Positions 21,637 through 30,234 of a stretch of DNA of 64,000 nt are shown in pieces. The position numbers were made by a program, and so were the translations under genes. Each line of letters starts with the position of its first letter. Positions within the stretch are counted from its first letter, which is position 1. This DNA comes from Macrosoma leucophasiata (lineage: Eukaryota; Arthropoda; Insecta; Lepidoptera; Hedylidae): NCBI GenBank assembly GCA_036365455.1, contig JAWQUS010000011.1:3120001-3184000 (forward strand), written 5' to 3'. Below the pieces are notes generated by a model. The model did not search any database. It saw only the letters and a program-made list of their open reading frames with translations, and was not told the origin of the DNA.

Positions 21637-22090
21637 TGCAGGAAAGAGCATGAAAGTAAGTTGAACGCGGTCGAGATGAGATCTTTGCGCAAGATCTGCG
21701 GTGTATCACTCACCGATCGCGTTCGTAATGAAGATGTGAGAAAGAGACTTTGTGTGAATGATAGTATCGGTGTAAAAATGAAAAAAGGCATGCTCCGATG
21801 GTTCGGGCATATAGAAAGAATGTCGAATGAGCGAATGACTAAACAGATATACAATGCGAATGTGGATGGTTGCAGAGGCCCAGGAAGACCAAGGCTGACC
21901 TACCATGACCAAATAGGTCGAGTTCTGTCTGATGGTGGGGTCAAAAGTCTTAGGAATCGGCGTGCATGTATGAAGAGAATGATGAAGGTAGACGAGGCAC
22001 GAGAGGTTTGTCAGAACCGGGATGTCTGGCGCTCTACACTCTCTGCCTACCCCGTTAGGGACCTGGCGTGAAGATACATACATACATATT
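21637..22090 (+). pseudogene. RTE-J: longest LINE C-terminal coding fragment
   Basis: An open frame from 21637 to the stop at 22069-22071 encodes the C-terminal tail of an RTE-like non-LTR retrotransposon. Motifs in order: 'LNAVEMRSLRKICGVSLTDR', 'RNEDVRKRL', 'MLRWFGHIERMSNERMTKQI', 'GCRGPGRPRLTYHDQI', 'RACMKRMMKVDEAREVC' and 'LSAYPVRDLA', then stop. The stop lies only ~10 bp before the (ATAC)n tail. A very short 3' UTR with a simple-repeat tail is characteristic of RTE elements. Upstream reverse transcriptase and endonuclease parts are missing, so the copy is 5'-truncated. Within the piece the frame is intact, which suggests recent insertion. Confidence 0.85.
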
Positions 22091-22165
22091 TTTAATTTTT
22101 TACGATGTTCACTTAGCATAATGAGAATCAGTTTTTTTAATTAAATGAGGAATGTTCTTCTGGAT

Positions 22166-22234
22166 AATAATAATGGCAACCCATTATACGTCGCACTGCT
22201 GGGCACGAGTCTCTCCCCTTTTTGGGGGGAGGCC
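22166..22234 (-). mobile_element. SINE-E 69-bp truncated copy, 11-bp target-site duplication
   Basis: 'aataataatggcaacccattatacgtcgcactgctgggcacgag' through 'ggggggaggcc', flanked by 'ttcttctggat' at 22155-22165 and 22235-22245. It proves that the (ATT)n end is the 3' tail and that the family moves by retroposition with 5' truncation. Confidence 0.9.
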
Positions 22235-22434
22235 TTCTTCTGGATATTTTGATATAATTGAACGTTACTTCACGATTTTAATCCCATAAAATGGTAAAAT
22301 GAAATGTGGCTACATGCAAACCATACGTCAATTTCATAATGTCCCATATGGGACACATTGTAATTGGCGATTTTTATACATTCTGTCCATATGTGAATGA
22401 CCACATTTTACAATAATATTATTTTAAACTAGCT

Positions 22435-22715
22435 GACCCGGCAAACTTCGTATTGCCTCAGAATGAAATAATGTGTCAAAGGTTTGATATATACCTACGG
22501 ACTATTTGTATGGGAAAATGAAATTGTGGTTTTTAATATTTCCCTTCAATTTCTTCCTATTTTCTTACGTTTTAAACCTTTCCTGGACTTCCAAAAATCA
22601 TTCAAAACTCAAATTAGCCAAATCGGTCCAACCGTTCTTAAGTTTTAGCGAGACTAACGAACAGCAATTGATTTTTATATACATAAGATATACGAGTATT
22701 ATATAGATTCCGCCA
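22435..22715 (+). repeat. Rep-G retroposon tail, good reference
   Basis: 'ctagctgacccggcaaacttcgtattgcctcagaatg' to 'cgaacagcaattgatttttatata'. It includes 'ccaaatcggtccaaccgttctt'. A widespread lepidopteran LINE-type 3' end with no coding part. Confidence 0.85.
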
Positions 22716-22879
22716 GCAGCGGAAGGTGAATTCAAGGCGTCGGTGGTAAGGGACACAGAGACAGGGACCTCCTCACTATTTGCGCCATGTTGAAGAGCAC
22801 AGCCCAGGTGCCCAACGCAAGTCTCTCAAGATATGGTCGAGACCCTTGGCAACAAGGCCATTGTTCTTATTAATATAAC

Positions 22880-23455
22880 TAGCTGTGCCCACGCCTTTTT
22901 CGCGTGAGAACTTATGATTGTTCAGTATCTACCCGGACGAAGTCGCGGGTGCAGCTAGTATAAAAGTAACGTTTTCGTAGGTTTTCGCGAGCTTCATACA
23001 TTGTAGAAATTCAACTTGCTGATTTTCTCGCGTATACAACACTCCCAAACTTCTTACACCCGACGTTTCGGTCGCTTTCCAGCTACCGTGGTTACGGGCA
23101 GACGGAAAGGGACGGGTTGAGTCTGCCCGTGACCACGGTAGCTGGAAAGCGACCGAAACGTCGGGTGTAAGAAGTTTGGGAGTGTTGTATACGCGAGAAA
23201 ATCCGCAAGTTTAATTTCTACATAGTATAAAAGTAGCCTAAGTTACTCCTTATTACATAAGCTATCTGGCAGTGAAAGTCTCGTCAAAATCGGTTCAGCC
23301 GTTCCCGAGATTAGCGAAAACAAACAGACAGACAGACAGACAGACAAAAATTATAAAGTATATTGTAGTTGTACCGTGTATACATACATATGCATTTAAT
23401 AAAAAGCGGTTATTTCTGTTACAACACTCCAATTTTATTTATTTGTATAGATTAT
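22880..23455 (+). repeat. Rep-F retroposon tail, split by a Penelope-type insertion
   Basis: The left part 'ctagctgtgcccacgcctttttcgcgtgag..agtcgcgggtgcagctagtataaaagtaac' (22880-22970) continues at 23224 'agtataaaagtagcctaagttactcc' to 'aaaatcggttcagccgttcccgag', (GACA)n and 'ttttatttatttg'. The middle is the foldback at 22971-23223. The element's junction bases are duplicated around the insert. Confidence 0.85.
22971..23223. mobile_element. PLE-U foldback (Penelope-type terminal repeat), 12-bp target-site duplication
   Basis: Two ~95-bp arms (about 23009-23103 and 23122-23217) are near-perfect inverted copies of 'tctcgcgtatacaacactcccaaacttcttacacccgacgtttcggtcgctttccagctaccgtgg'. The loop is ~18 bp. 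An outer piece 'gttttcgtaggttttcgcgagcttcatacattgtag' is present on the left only. Flanks 'agtataaaagta' at 22957-22968 and 23224-23235 are duplicated. The Penelope link comes from 49955-50440, where the same motif adjoins a Penelope-like ORF. Confidence 0.8.
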
Positions 23456-23536
23456 TTAAGAATTTAAATGACTGAAAGACAACACACAGCCAAAGTCACT
23501 GGTCGTAGGGAGTGTAAGAAAGTAAGAGTGGATTTT

Positions 23537-23579
23537 TTACCGTACCCAGCTTTTAAAAAAAAAAAGCTGGGTACGGTAA
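23537..23579. other. perfect 18-bp stem hairpin
   Basis: 'ttaccgtacccagctttt' (23537-23554) and its exact complement (23562-23579) are separated by a 7-base A loop. Function unknown. It may be a fragment of an inverted-repeat element. Confidence 0.7.
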
Positions 23580-23940
23580 TTATGCGCGTATAAAGCCGCC
23601 GGCAAAAGAGAGGATGTAAGTAAATATGTGCGCCTTTGTTAAAATATGAAGGCGAATATTTCACTACATTGAATTGCATTACAGAAACCTGTTTCGTGTA
23701 TTCGATATTTTTCATATAAATTGGTTCTTACAATGAAGCACGTTTCATGAAAATGGCACGAAGAATTTTCATTCAGATATTTAAAACATTTTGTACAACA
23801 ACAGTTGGAAATTTGCTATTTGCTCAGATGAAGCGACTTGTTCACTTATAACTGAGTAGTTTTGTCCGCAACTTCTTCTGCGTGGATTTCAAGTATAAAA
23901 TTGACTACTGGTACCTTTGAAACATAGATTTATTATACTG
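23580..23940. other. no recognisable feature
   Basis: No repeat partner or gene seen. Confidence 0.45.
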
Positions 23941-24079
23941 ATGGCCGAATACTCAAACGTCACTCAATTTTAAGCAATCCTCAAATGTGCGCTATATCTG
24001 TCGTTTGAACGTGTTTTATAAAGACAGAAGACTTTTAATTCCCGCTTAGATTTGAGTGACGTTTGAGTATTTGGCCGTA
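23941..24079. mobile_element. MITE-S, 139 bp with ~25-bp terminal inverted repeats
   Basis: Left end 'ggccgaatactcaaacgtcactcaa' and right end 'ttgagtgacgtttgagtatttggcc' are inverted with one mismatch. The interior has no coding capacity. A single related end lies at 20805-20830. The superfamily is not clear, and a short target duplication could not be fixed. Confidence 0.75.
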
Positions 24080-24157
24080 AGTAGTTTATTATACTATGTA
24101 GTATAGTAAATCTATGTTTGAAACACATAGTCATTTTGTTGTCAAATAGTTAACTAG

Positions 24158-24450
24158 TTTTACTGGTGGTAGAGCTCCAGTGACGGAGCTCGCGGACGTA
24201 GGCACCACCGCATTACCTAATTAATATACTTGCCGCTAAATGGTAGTGTTCAGCACTATCGTGTTCCGGTCAGGTGGTAATGTACGGCCCTGTAATTTCC
24301 GGCACAGAGGCATAATACCTTAGGCCTCAGGAGTGGTAACGCATCTGCATTTTGGCCTTGGTCTTCGTGTGGGTGTCTATAGGATGCAGTCATCACTTAA
24401 CATCAATGTGAACTGCATGCTTGATTACCACTTCCATTACATAAAAAAAA
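24158..24450 (+). repeat. Rep-A full-length reference copy
   Basis: It starts 'ttttactggtggtagagctccagtgacggagctcgcgg' and ends 'cacttccattacataaaaaa'. The first 50 bases can fold: GGTGGT (24165) pairs with ACCACC (~24206), with a nested 'agctcc-agtgac-ggagct' hairpin. The 3' half, read as 'ggcaaacaagcatgcagttcacattgatgttaagtgatgactgcagcc' on the other strand, resembles widespread lepidopteran retroposon sequence. I see no A/B boxes and no coding capacity. It is probably a non-autonomous retroposon, but the class is not proven. Confidence 0.85.
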
Positions 24451-24469
24451 ACATGACGTCCGCTGTCAT

Positions 24470-24600
24470 CTGTCTTAGGCCAGTTCCACACGTTGGCCCG
24501 AACGTTGGCGCCAACGCTACACGTCCAACTTGTGGATCTAGAAAACAGCGCTGGCCCTAACGTTGAGGCCAGCGTTGCACGTTGGTGCGCAGTATGATAT
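24470..24600. repeat. patch of inverted 'aacgttgg/ccaacg' motifs
   Basis: 'cacgttggcccgaacgttggcgccaacgctacacgtccaac..gcgctggccctaacgttgaggccagcgttgcacgttgg' holds at least six copies of the CGTTGG word or its complement in 100 bp. It may be the fused ends of a small inverted-repeat element. Confidence 0.45.
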
Positions 24601-24639
24601 CTTTATTACCACGGCGTAATAAAGATATCACACTTGTGC

Positions 24640-24760
24640 CAAATTTCAAGTCTCTAGTACCAATAGTTTTTTCGCTAAACCGCGGACAGACAGACAGACA
24701 GACAAAAAGATAGACAGACGGACATGGCGAAACGATAAGGGAATCCTAAAAACGATACTT
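24640..24760 (-). repeat. dispersed tail with (GACA)n patch
   Basis: 'cttgtgccaaatttcaagtctctagtaccaatag' and 'ggacagacagacagacagacaaaaag..acatggcg' match the 4790-4945 block in reverse. Confidence 0.55.
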
Positions 24761-24769
24761 CTCACGCCA

Positions 24770-25097
24770 TGAAACATGATTTAAAACTAACACCGAAATT
24801 GGTTTGTAAAAGAATATAACACTATTTTGTTCTCGTCGAAATGCGAACCTGGATTTTGACCGATTTTTGCACAGTTCATAGCATTTTGATTCCGTAAGGT
24901 TTTGGTATGTGAAACATTGTTTAAGGTACAAAGGTTAAGGTATGTTATTAAAGGAGGTTCCAAATGTCAGGCATGTAAATAATTGTGGTGAAGCCATGGC
25001 CTAAATATTAGTGGGAATTCGTAAACTTCTACCACGACCCAAATTATTTTTCGGAGTTTCGTATTGTCGAAAAGAAAAACGAAACTCTTATAACTTT
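24770..25097. other. no recognisable feature
   Basis: Nothing supported. Confidence 0.45.
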
Positions 25098-25383
25098 TTT
25101 TGCTGGTGGTAGAGCTCCAGTGAAGGAGCTCGCGGGCGTAGGCACCACCGCATTACCTAATATACTTGCCGCTAAATGGTAGTGTTCAGTACTATCGTGT
25201 TCGGGTCAGGTAATGTACGGCCCTATAGTTTCCGGCACAGAGGCATAACACCTTAGGCTTCAGGAATGGTAACGCATTTGCATTTTGACCATGGTCTTTG
25301 TGTAAGTGTCTCTATACTGCAGTCATAACTTAACATCAATGTGAACTGCACGCTAGTTTGACACTTTCATTACATTAAAAAAA
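25098..25383 (+). repeat. Rep-A full-length copy
   Basis: 'gctggtggtagagctccagtgaaggag' to 'cactttcattacattaaaaaaaaac'. It carries 'cgtgttcgggtcaggtaatg', a deletion also seen (as complement) in the 7078-7361 copy. The two may share a subfamily. Confidence 0.85.
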
Positions 25384-25448
25384 AACATCACTCGTGCGTC
25401 TGTCTGTGTATTCCTCCACAGCCAACTTTCTCCAAAAGTACAGAAATT

Positions 25449-25591
25449 TGGGACATACATTACCATCTAACCGGAACACAATACTGCTGAAATAGTGTTC
25501 ATTCATCAACCATTTGGCCGCAGATAGATTAGTTAATGTGGTTGTGCCTACGCCCTCGAGGAAGGAAACACAGGAATTCTACCATCAGTAA
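25449..25591 (-). repeat. Rep-A fragment, diverged
   Basis: 'gacatacattaccatctaaccggaacacaatactgctg' to 'ttctaccatcagta'. The head half only. Confidence 0.7.
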
Positions 25592-25804
25592 AAAATACCT
25601 TTATACTGTAATATACATACATTTGCCATCAACTTGTGATTCCCTGTAATTTGATCAGCATTTTATTTTAAAACTTTAATATATTTTAAGCATTACTGAA
25701 AAATTTTTTTTGGCTGCAATACCCCATATAAAATTTCAAAGTATTTCAATAGTTTTTAGCTATAAAAACTATTAAATAAGCATAATCTATCTTATCTTCT
25801 ATCT

Positions 25805-26355
25805 ATCATATATATAAAAATCAATTGCTGTTCATTAGTCTCGCTAAAACTCGAGAACGGCTGGACCGATTTGGCTAATTTTGGTTTTGAATTATTTTTT
25901 GAAGTCCAGGGAAGGCTTAAAAGGTAAGATAATGCGAAGAAATTGAAGGGAAATAGTAAAAACTAAAATTTTATTTTCCCATGCAAATAGTCCGTATCTA
26001 TCTTTTTTTTTTTTATGTTATAAAAGTGGCAAACAAGCGTGCAATTCACATTGATGTTAAGTGATGACTGCAGCCTATAGACACCCACACAATGACCAGA
26101 GGTCAAAATGTAAATGCGCTGCCACTCCTGAGGCATTAGGTGTTATGCCTCTGTGCCGGAAATTACAGAGCCGTACATTACCACCTGACCGGAACACGAT
26201 AGTGCTTAACACTACCATTTAACGGCAAGTATATTAGGTAATGCGGTGGTGCCTACGCCCTCGAGCTCCGTCACTGGAGCTCTACCACCAGTGTCTAACC
26301 TTTGACACATTAATTATTTGTGAGGCAATACGAAGTTTGCCGAGTCAGTTAGTTT
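25805..26355 (-). repeat. Rep-G tail split by a Rep-A insertion
   Basis: 25805-26003 ('atcaattgctgttcattagtctcg..agtccgtatctatc') continues at 26294-26355 ('gtctaacctttgacacattaattatttgtgaggcaatacg'). The Rep-A copy lies between, so Rep-G is older at this site. Confidence 0.85.
26004..26293 (-). repeat. Rep-A full-length copy nested in Rep-G
   Basis: 'ttttttttttttatgttataaaagtggcaaacaagcgtgc' to 'ctctaccaccagt'. It gives a relative date: Rep-A moved after this Rep-G copy had settled. Confidence 0.88.
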
Positions 26356-26499
26356 CTAATACAATGCAAAGTATTCTATTTTGTTTACGTGTCAGTGTCC
26401 ACCTTGTTTATTTTGCCCACCACCCTGCAGGCTATTAAGTCACGAGTGCCTCAGGCAAGAGGCAAGTTTGTCGCCGTCTAAACCCAACAATCTACACTT

Positions 26500-26753
26500 G
26501 TTTTATATTATTTCGCATTAACACATGCTTGTGAAATATATTTTTATTTTTAAAGAAATGAAAGAAAAATTTGACTTCAGGCGAGGCTCGAACTCGCGAC
26601 CTACTGGGAATCTAGTCCAGCCGCTCTTCCAATTGAGCTATTGAGGGCTTCAGTAGCTCAATTGGAAGAGCGGCTGGACTAGATTCCCAGTAGGTCGCGA
26701 GTTCGAGCCTCGCCTGAAGTCAAATTTTTCTTTCATTTCTTTAAAAATAAAAA
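26500..26753 (+). mobile_element. Family D foldback: inverted tRNA-like pair, 11-bp target-site duplication
   Basis: An antisense tRNA-like core (26573-26643) lies head to head with a sense core (26647-26721). The arms match almost perfectly and the central loop is only a few bases. Outer arms continue into the family tail ('ctttcatttctttaaaaataaaa') on both sides. The left side adds the link 'attatttcgcattaacacatgcttgtg'. It is bounded by 'aatctacactt' at 26489-26499 and 26754-26764. The sense core has 'tagctcaattgg' (A-box-like), 'gagttcgagcc' (B-box-like), an 8-bp closing stem (nnCTTCAG/CTGAAGnn) and a T5 run 5-6 bases downstream. An RNA spanning the whole element would be one long hairpin. 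Confidence 0.9.
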
Positions 26754-26997
26754 AATCTACACTTCCAAAATGGTCAGCCTTGCGCCACACTGACATACAA
26801 AGGGTCACACTTAATTCCAAAAGTTCTTAGGATGTTTAAACTTTATATTCCTAAACTTCTAGCAGTATTTTAGAAATAACTAAATAACGAAGCATCGACG
26901 ACACAACACAACGAACGAACTGTAACGAAGGTATAGTATAGATCAGTGGTTATCGAACATTACTGAAGACGGAACACTCTTGTAGACAAATATTATC

Positions 26998-27078
26998 GTA
27001 GGTGTTTGTATGTAGGTGTGTTGGAATGCGTGCACTTACCTCTCCCTACCCCTTTGGGAATTACAGACGTAAAATTAC
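26998..27078 (+). repeat. SINE-B 3' fragment
   Basis: 'cgtaggtgtttgtatgtaggtgtgttggaatgcgtgcacttacctctccctacccctttgg' matches the end of SINE-B in the opposite orientation to most copies. There is no head. Confidence 0.6.
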
Positions 27079-27130
27079 GTTGCATTGTAAATTCTACCAG
27101 GTACTGTACAGGAGAAACGAAAAAAAGTAC

Positions 27131-27574
27131 TTTTTATTTTAAAGAAAAATGGAAAGAAAAATTTGACTTCAGGCGAGACTCGAACTCGCGGCCTACTGGG
27201 AGTCCAGCCGCTCTTCCAAAATATACTGAAGTCTTGCCCGATTTGTCAAATCTTAAAGGGTCTTAATCTTCTAGGGTAATAGCGACTTCTTTACGATATT
27301 CAATAAACTGCAAAGTCTATTATATCGGTTGCCTAACTAGCATAGTTGGTAATAGATGGCGCTGCTGCTACCATAAAGCAATGCAATAGATGTGAAGGAA
27401 AGATTTGACAAATTGGGCAGGACTTCAGTAGCTCAATTGGAAGAGCGGCTGGACTAGATTCCCAGTAGGCCGCGAGTTAGAGTCTCGCCTGAAGTAAAAT
27501 TTTTCTTTCCATTTTTCTTTAAAAATAAAAATATATTTCACAAGCATGTGTTAATGTGAAATAAAATAAAACAA
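27131..27574 (+). mobile_element. Family D foldback with 11-bp target-site duplication
   Basis: Flanked by 'aaaaaaagtac' at 27120-27130 and 27575-27585. The left arm is the antisense tail plus core (27165-27233, with a 3-nt loss and an eroded 5' half). Then comes sense leader from ~27283 ('agcgacttctttacgatattcaataaactgcaaag', 'agatggcgctgctgctacc') and a sense core (27421-27495) whose B box is mutated ('gagttagagtc'). The tail runs into the link 'cacaagcatgtgttaatg'. The A-rich repeat is low complexity, so the duplication is good but not as strong as at 26500. Confidence 0.85.
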
Positions 27575-27694
27575 AAAAAAAGTACGTTTGCAAATAAATA
27601 ATAATTTATACTACTAGTATTCTGGGCACGTAACCCCATTAATATCCATTAATGTAAATAGATAGGCATATTATGAATATACAGTCATTATTGT

Positions 27695-27875
27695 GCATGT
27701 ATGTATCTTTACGCCAGGTCCCTAACGGGGTAGGGAGAGAGTGTGGAGTGCCAGATATCCCGGTCCTGACACACCTCCCGTGCCTCATATTTTGACCCAA
27801 CTATCAGACAGTACTCGACCTATTTGGTCATAGTAGGTTAGTCTTGGTCTTCCTGGGCTTCTGCAACCATAAGTC
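27695..27875 (-). repeat. RTE-J 3' fragment
   Basis: 'gtatctttacgccaggtccctaacggggtagg' with an internal deletion ('cgtgcctcatattttgacccaac'). It ends 'cttctgcaaccat'. Short flanks 'agtcatta' are repeated on both sides. Confidence 0.8.
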
Positions 27876-27892
27876 ATTAGTATACTTTATAC

Positions 27893-28186
27893 TTTTACTG
27901 GTGGTAGAGCTCCAGTGACGGAGCTCGCGGGCGTAGGTACCACCGCATTACCTAATAAACTTGTCGCTAAAGGGCAGTGTTCAGAACTATCGTGTTCCGG
28001 TCAGGTGGTAATGTACGGCCCTGTAATTTCCGGCACAGAGGCATAACACCTTAGGCCTCAGGAGTGGTAACGCATCTGCATTTTGACCTTGGTCGTTGTG
28101 TAAGTGTCTTTAGGCTGCAGTCATCACTTAACATCAATGTGAACTGCATGCTGGTTTACCACTTCAATTACATAAAAAAAAATTTG
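27893..28186 (+). repeat. Rep-A full-length copy
   Basis: 'ttttactggtggtagagctccagtgacggagctcgcgggcgtagg' to 'cttcaattacataaaaaaaa'. Few differences from the reference, so it is young. Confidence 0.88.
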
Positions 28187-28556
28187 TTTAAATTACTTTG
28201 AACCTTAGTACAAGTACCTACAATATCCTCTCATCGACGTCTCAGGCTCGGGCTATATTGATGAAATGAGAAAAACATAATTCAAACGAAATTATGTATA
28301 CGCAACACCTGACACGAATGAAAAATAAAAAAATGTAATTATATTTTGGAGAGTTTAATATGATTTCGGCATTCGAGGGTTACTTCTAAACAGCTTTGGG
28401 ACGACCTTAAGGTCATTATCCGTCACAAGAGAGATCATTTTCATGTCGCTAAGGAAAATGATTTACGCTCTAGGTAAACTGGCGCTGACATACTGTAAAT
28501 TGGACCTACTTATGCAACAAGGAACAAACATTTCAAAATGAAGTTATGTATAGATA
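28187..28556. other. no recognisable feature
   Basis: A 'ctatggac/ggaccta' type short repeat of 'tgtggatagttccttgttgcaa' occurs near 28510 and 28850, but nothing more. Confidence 0.4.
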
Positions 28557-28803
28557 TCTACTTATATAAAAATCAATTGCTGTTCGCTAAAACTCGACAA
28601 CGGCTTCACCAATTTGGCTAATTTTGGTTTTGAATGATTTTTGGAAGTCCAGAAAAGGTTTAAAAGGTAACAAAATATGAACAAATTGAACGGAAATAGT
28701 AAAAACCACAATTTAATTTTCTCATACAAATAGTCCGTATTTAACAAACCTTTGACACATTATTTCATTCTGAGGCAATAAGAAGTTTCCCGGGACAGCT
28801 AGT
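28557..28803 (-). repeat. Rep-G retroposon tail
   Basis: 'atcaattgctgttcgctaaaactcgac' to 'gaagtttcccgggacagctagt'. Confidence 0.85.
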
Positions 28804-28935
28804 CTTAAAATATTAGAGTTAAGGTCTTAACTCAAACTTGGCATGTTTGTGGATAGTTCCTTGTTGCAAAAGTAGGTCCAATTTACGCTCCTATGGACAT
28901 ATGTAATAGAGTTTGTGATTACACCAACAAGCTTA

Positions 28936-29190
28936 TTTTACTGGTGGTAGATCTCCAGTGATGCAGCTCGAGGGCCTAGGCACCACCGTGTTACCTAATA
29001 TATCTGCCACCAATGGTAGTCCAGCGCTATCGTGTTCCACTTAGATGGTAATGTATGGCCCCTAATAACTACCACAGAGGCAAAAGATCTTAGTCCTTGG
29101 GGGCGGCAACGCATCTGCACTTTGACCTCTGGTTGTTGTGTAGATGTGTATAGACTGTAGTAGTCACTTAACATCCATGTAAACTGCATC
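28936..29190 (+). repeat. old Rep-A copy
   Basis: 'ttttactggtggtagatctccagtgatgcagc' to 'atccatgtaaactgcatcc'. It is strongly diverged and stops before the A-tail, where the next Rep-A piece begins. Confidence 0.75.
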
Positions 29191-29650
29191 CACCATCACC
29201 TAATATACTTGCCGCTAAATCTTAGTGTTCAGCGCTATCGTGTTCCGGTCAGGTGGTAATGTACGTCCCTGTGATTTCCGGCACAGAGGCATAACAGTTT
29301 AGGCCTCATTAGTGGTAACGCATCTACATTTTGACATCTGGCAGAGAATATGTCATAATACTAGAAGTATAGAATGGACGTCCCGCCCGATTTTCCCGCA
29401 TCACCCAACCTCTTCCCCTCTTATGGGCCACGGTTGGTATTTTCTACGTACTACGCATACAGGTGCACGTGCAAATACACGTCACTGATTGATGTCTGTG
29501 TAATAGAGACCAAATTAAGCGTTTGTATGGAATTTTGGCGGAGTGTCCGCGGTGTGCCTCTGGTCTTTATGTGGGTGACTGTAGCCTGCAGTCACCGGTT
29601 AACATCAATGTGATCAACATGCTTGTTTACCACTTTCATTCCATAAAAAA
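29191..29650 (+). repeat. Rep-A copy interrupted by Rep-K
   Basis: 29191-29345 ('atcacctaatatacttgccgctaaat..cattttgacatctgg') and 29559-29650 ('tctggtctttatgtgggtgac..cattccataaaaaa') are the two halves. 'tctgg' lies at both edges of the insert. Confidence 0.8.
29346..29558 (+). mobile_element. Rep-K insertion inside Rep-A
   Basis: Its edges 'agtatagaatggacgtcccgcccga' and 'gagtgtccgcggtgtgcc' define the ~210-bp unit seen in inverse at 10085-10310. A further edge piece lies at 30598-30650. Inverted-repeat ends are not obvious, so the class is unknown. Confidence 0.75.
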
Positions 29651-29914
29651 GGAACTTGAGGCCGTAGGCTTCACCACTTCGAATAAGGTATTCAAGTGAG
29701 ATATATCTATACAGCACTAAACGTGCCTATTACAGTCAAATGTGAATAGACTATGACAGCTGTCGGCAACCTTTTAGCAGGTAAGGGCCACATGGTGACG
29801 AAATCGACTAAAAGTGAGCCACAGTTGTGAACATAATATGACAAATAAAAACAATAGTATGAAATTTATAAGCATGTGAAATTTTATTGGTACACGTTAT
29901 ACTTATATATATAT

Positions 29915-30195
29915 ATTTTAATGTAATGGACGTGGCAAACAAGCATGCAGTTCACATTGATGTTAAGTGATGACTGCAGCCTATAGACACCCACACAAAG
30001 ACCAAGGTCAAAATGCAGATGCGTTACCACTCCTGAGGCCTAAAGTGTTATGCCTCTGTGCTGGGAATTACAGGGCTGTACATTACCACCTGACCGGAAC
30101 ACGATAGTGCTGAACACTATCATTTAGCGGCAAGTATATTAGGTAATGCGGTGGTGCCTACGCCCGCGAGCTCCGCAAGCGAGCTCTACCACCAT
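29915..30195 (-). repeat. Rep-A copy inside the hAT element
   Basis: 'tttaatgtaatggacgtggcaaacaagc' to 'gcgagctctaccacc'. It lacks a T-run at the tail edge. It shares 'ggacgtggc' with the foldback copy at 13048. Confidence 0.85.
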
Positions 30196-30234
30196 TTCAA
30201 AAGAAAATGAAAACTACAAAGTAACAAATTCTCA

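Noticed and set aside
24158..24450. Rep-A as a Helitron
   Set aside because: It has a terminal hairpin, but no TC...CTRR ends, and it ends in an A-run. The 7078 copy shows an 8-bp duplication, which Helitrons do not make.
26573..26721. Family D cores as functional host tRNA genes
   Set aside because: The anticodon stem is imperfect, copies are flanked by the same repeat sequences with TSDs, and several are truncated or rearranged. Pseudo-tRNA retroposon parts are more likely.
29374..29613. 79-residue plus-strand frame
   Set aside because: It lies mostly in Rep-K and runs into Rep-A; no domain seen, so treated as chance.
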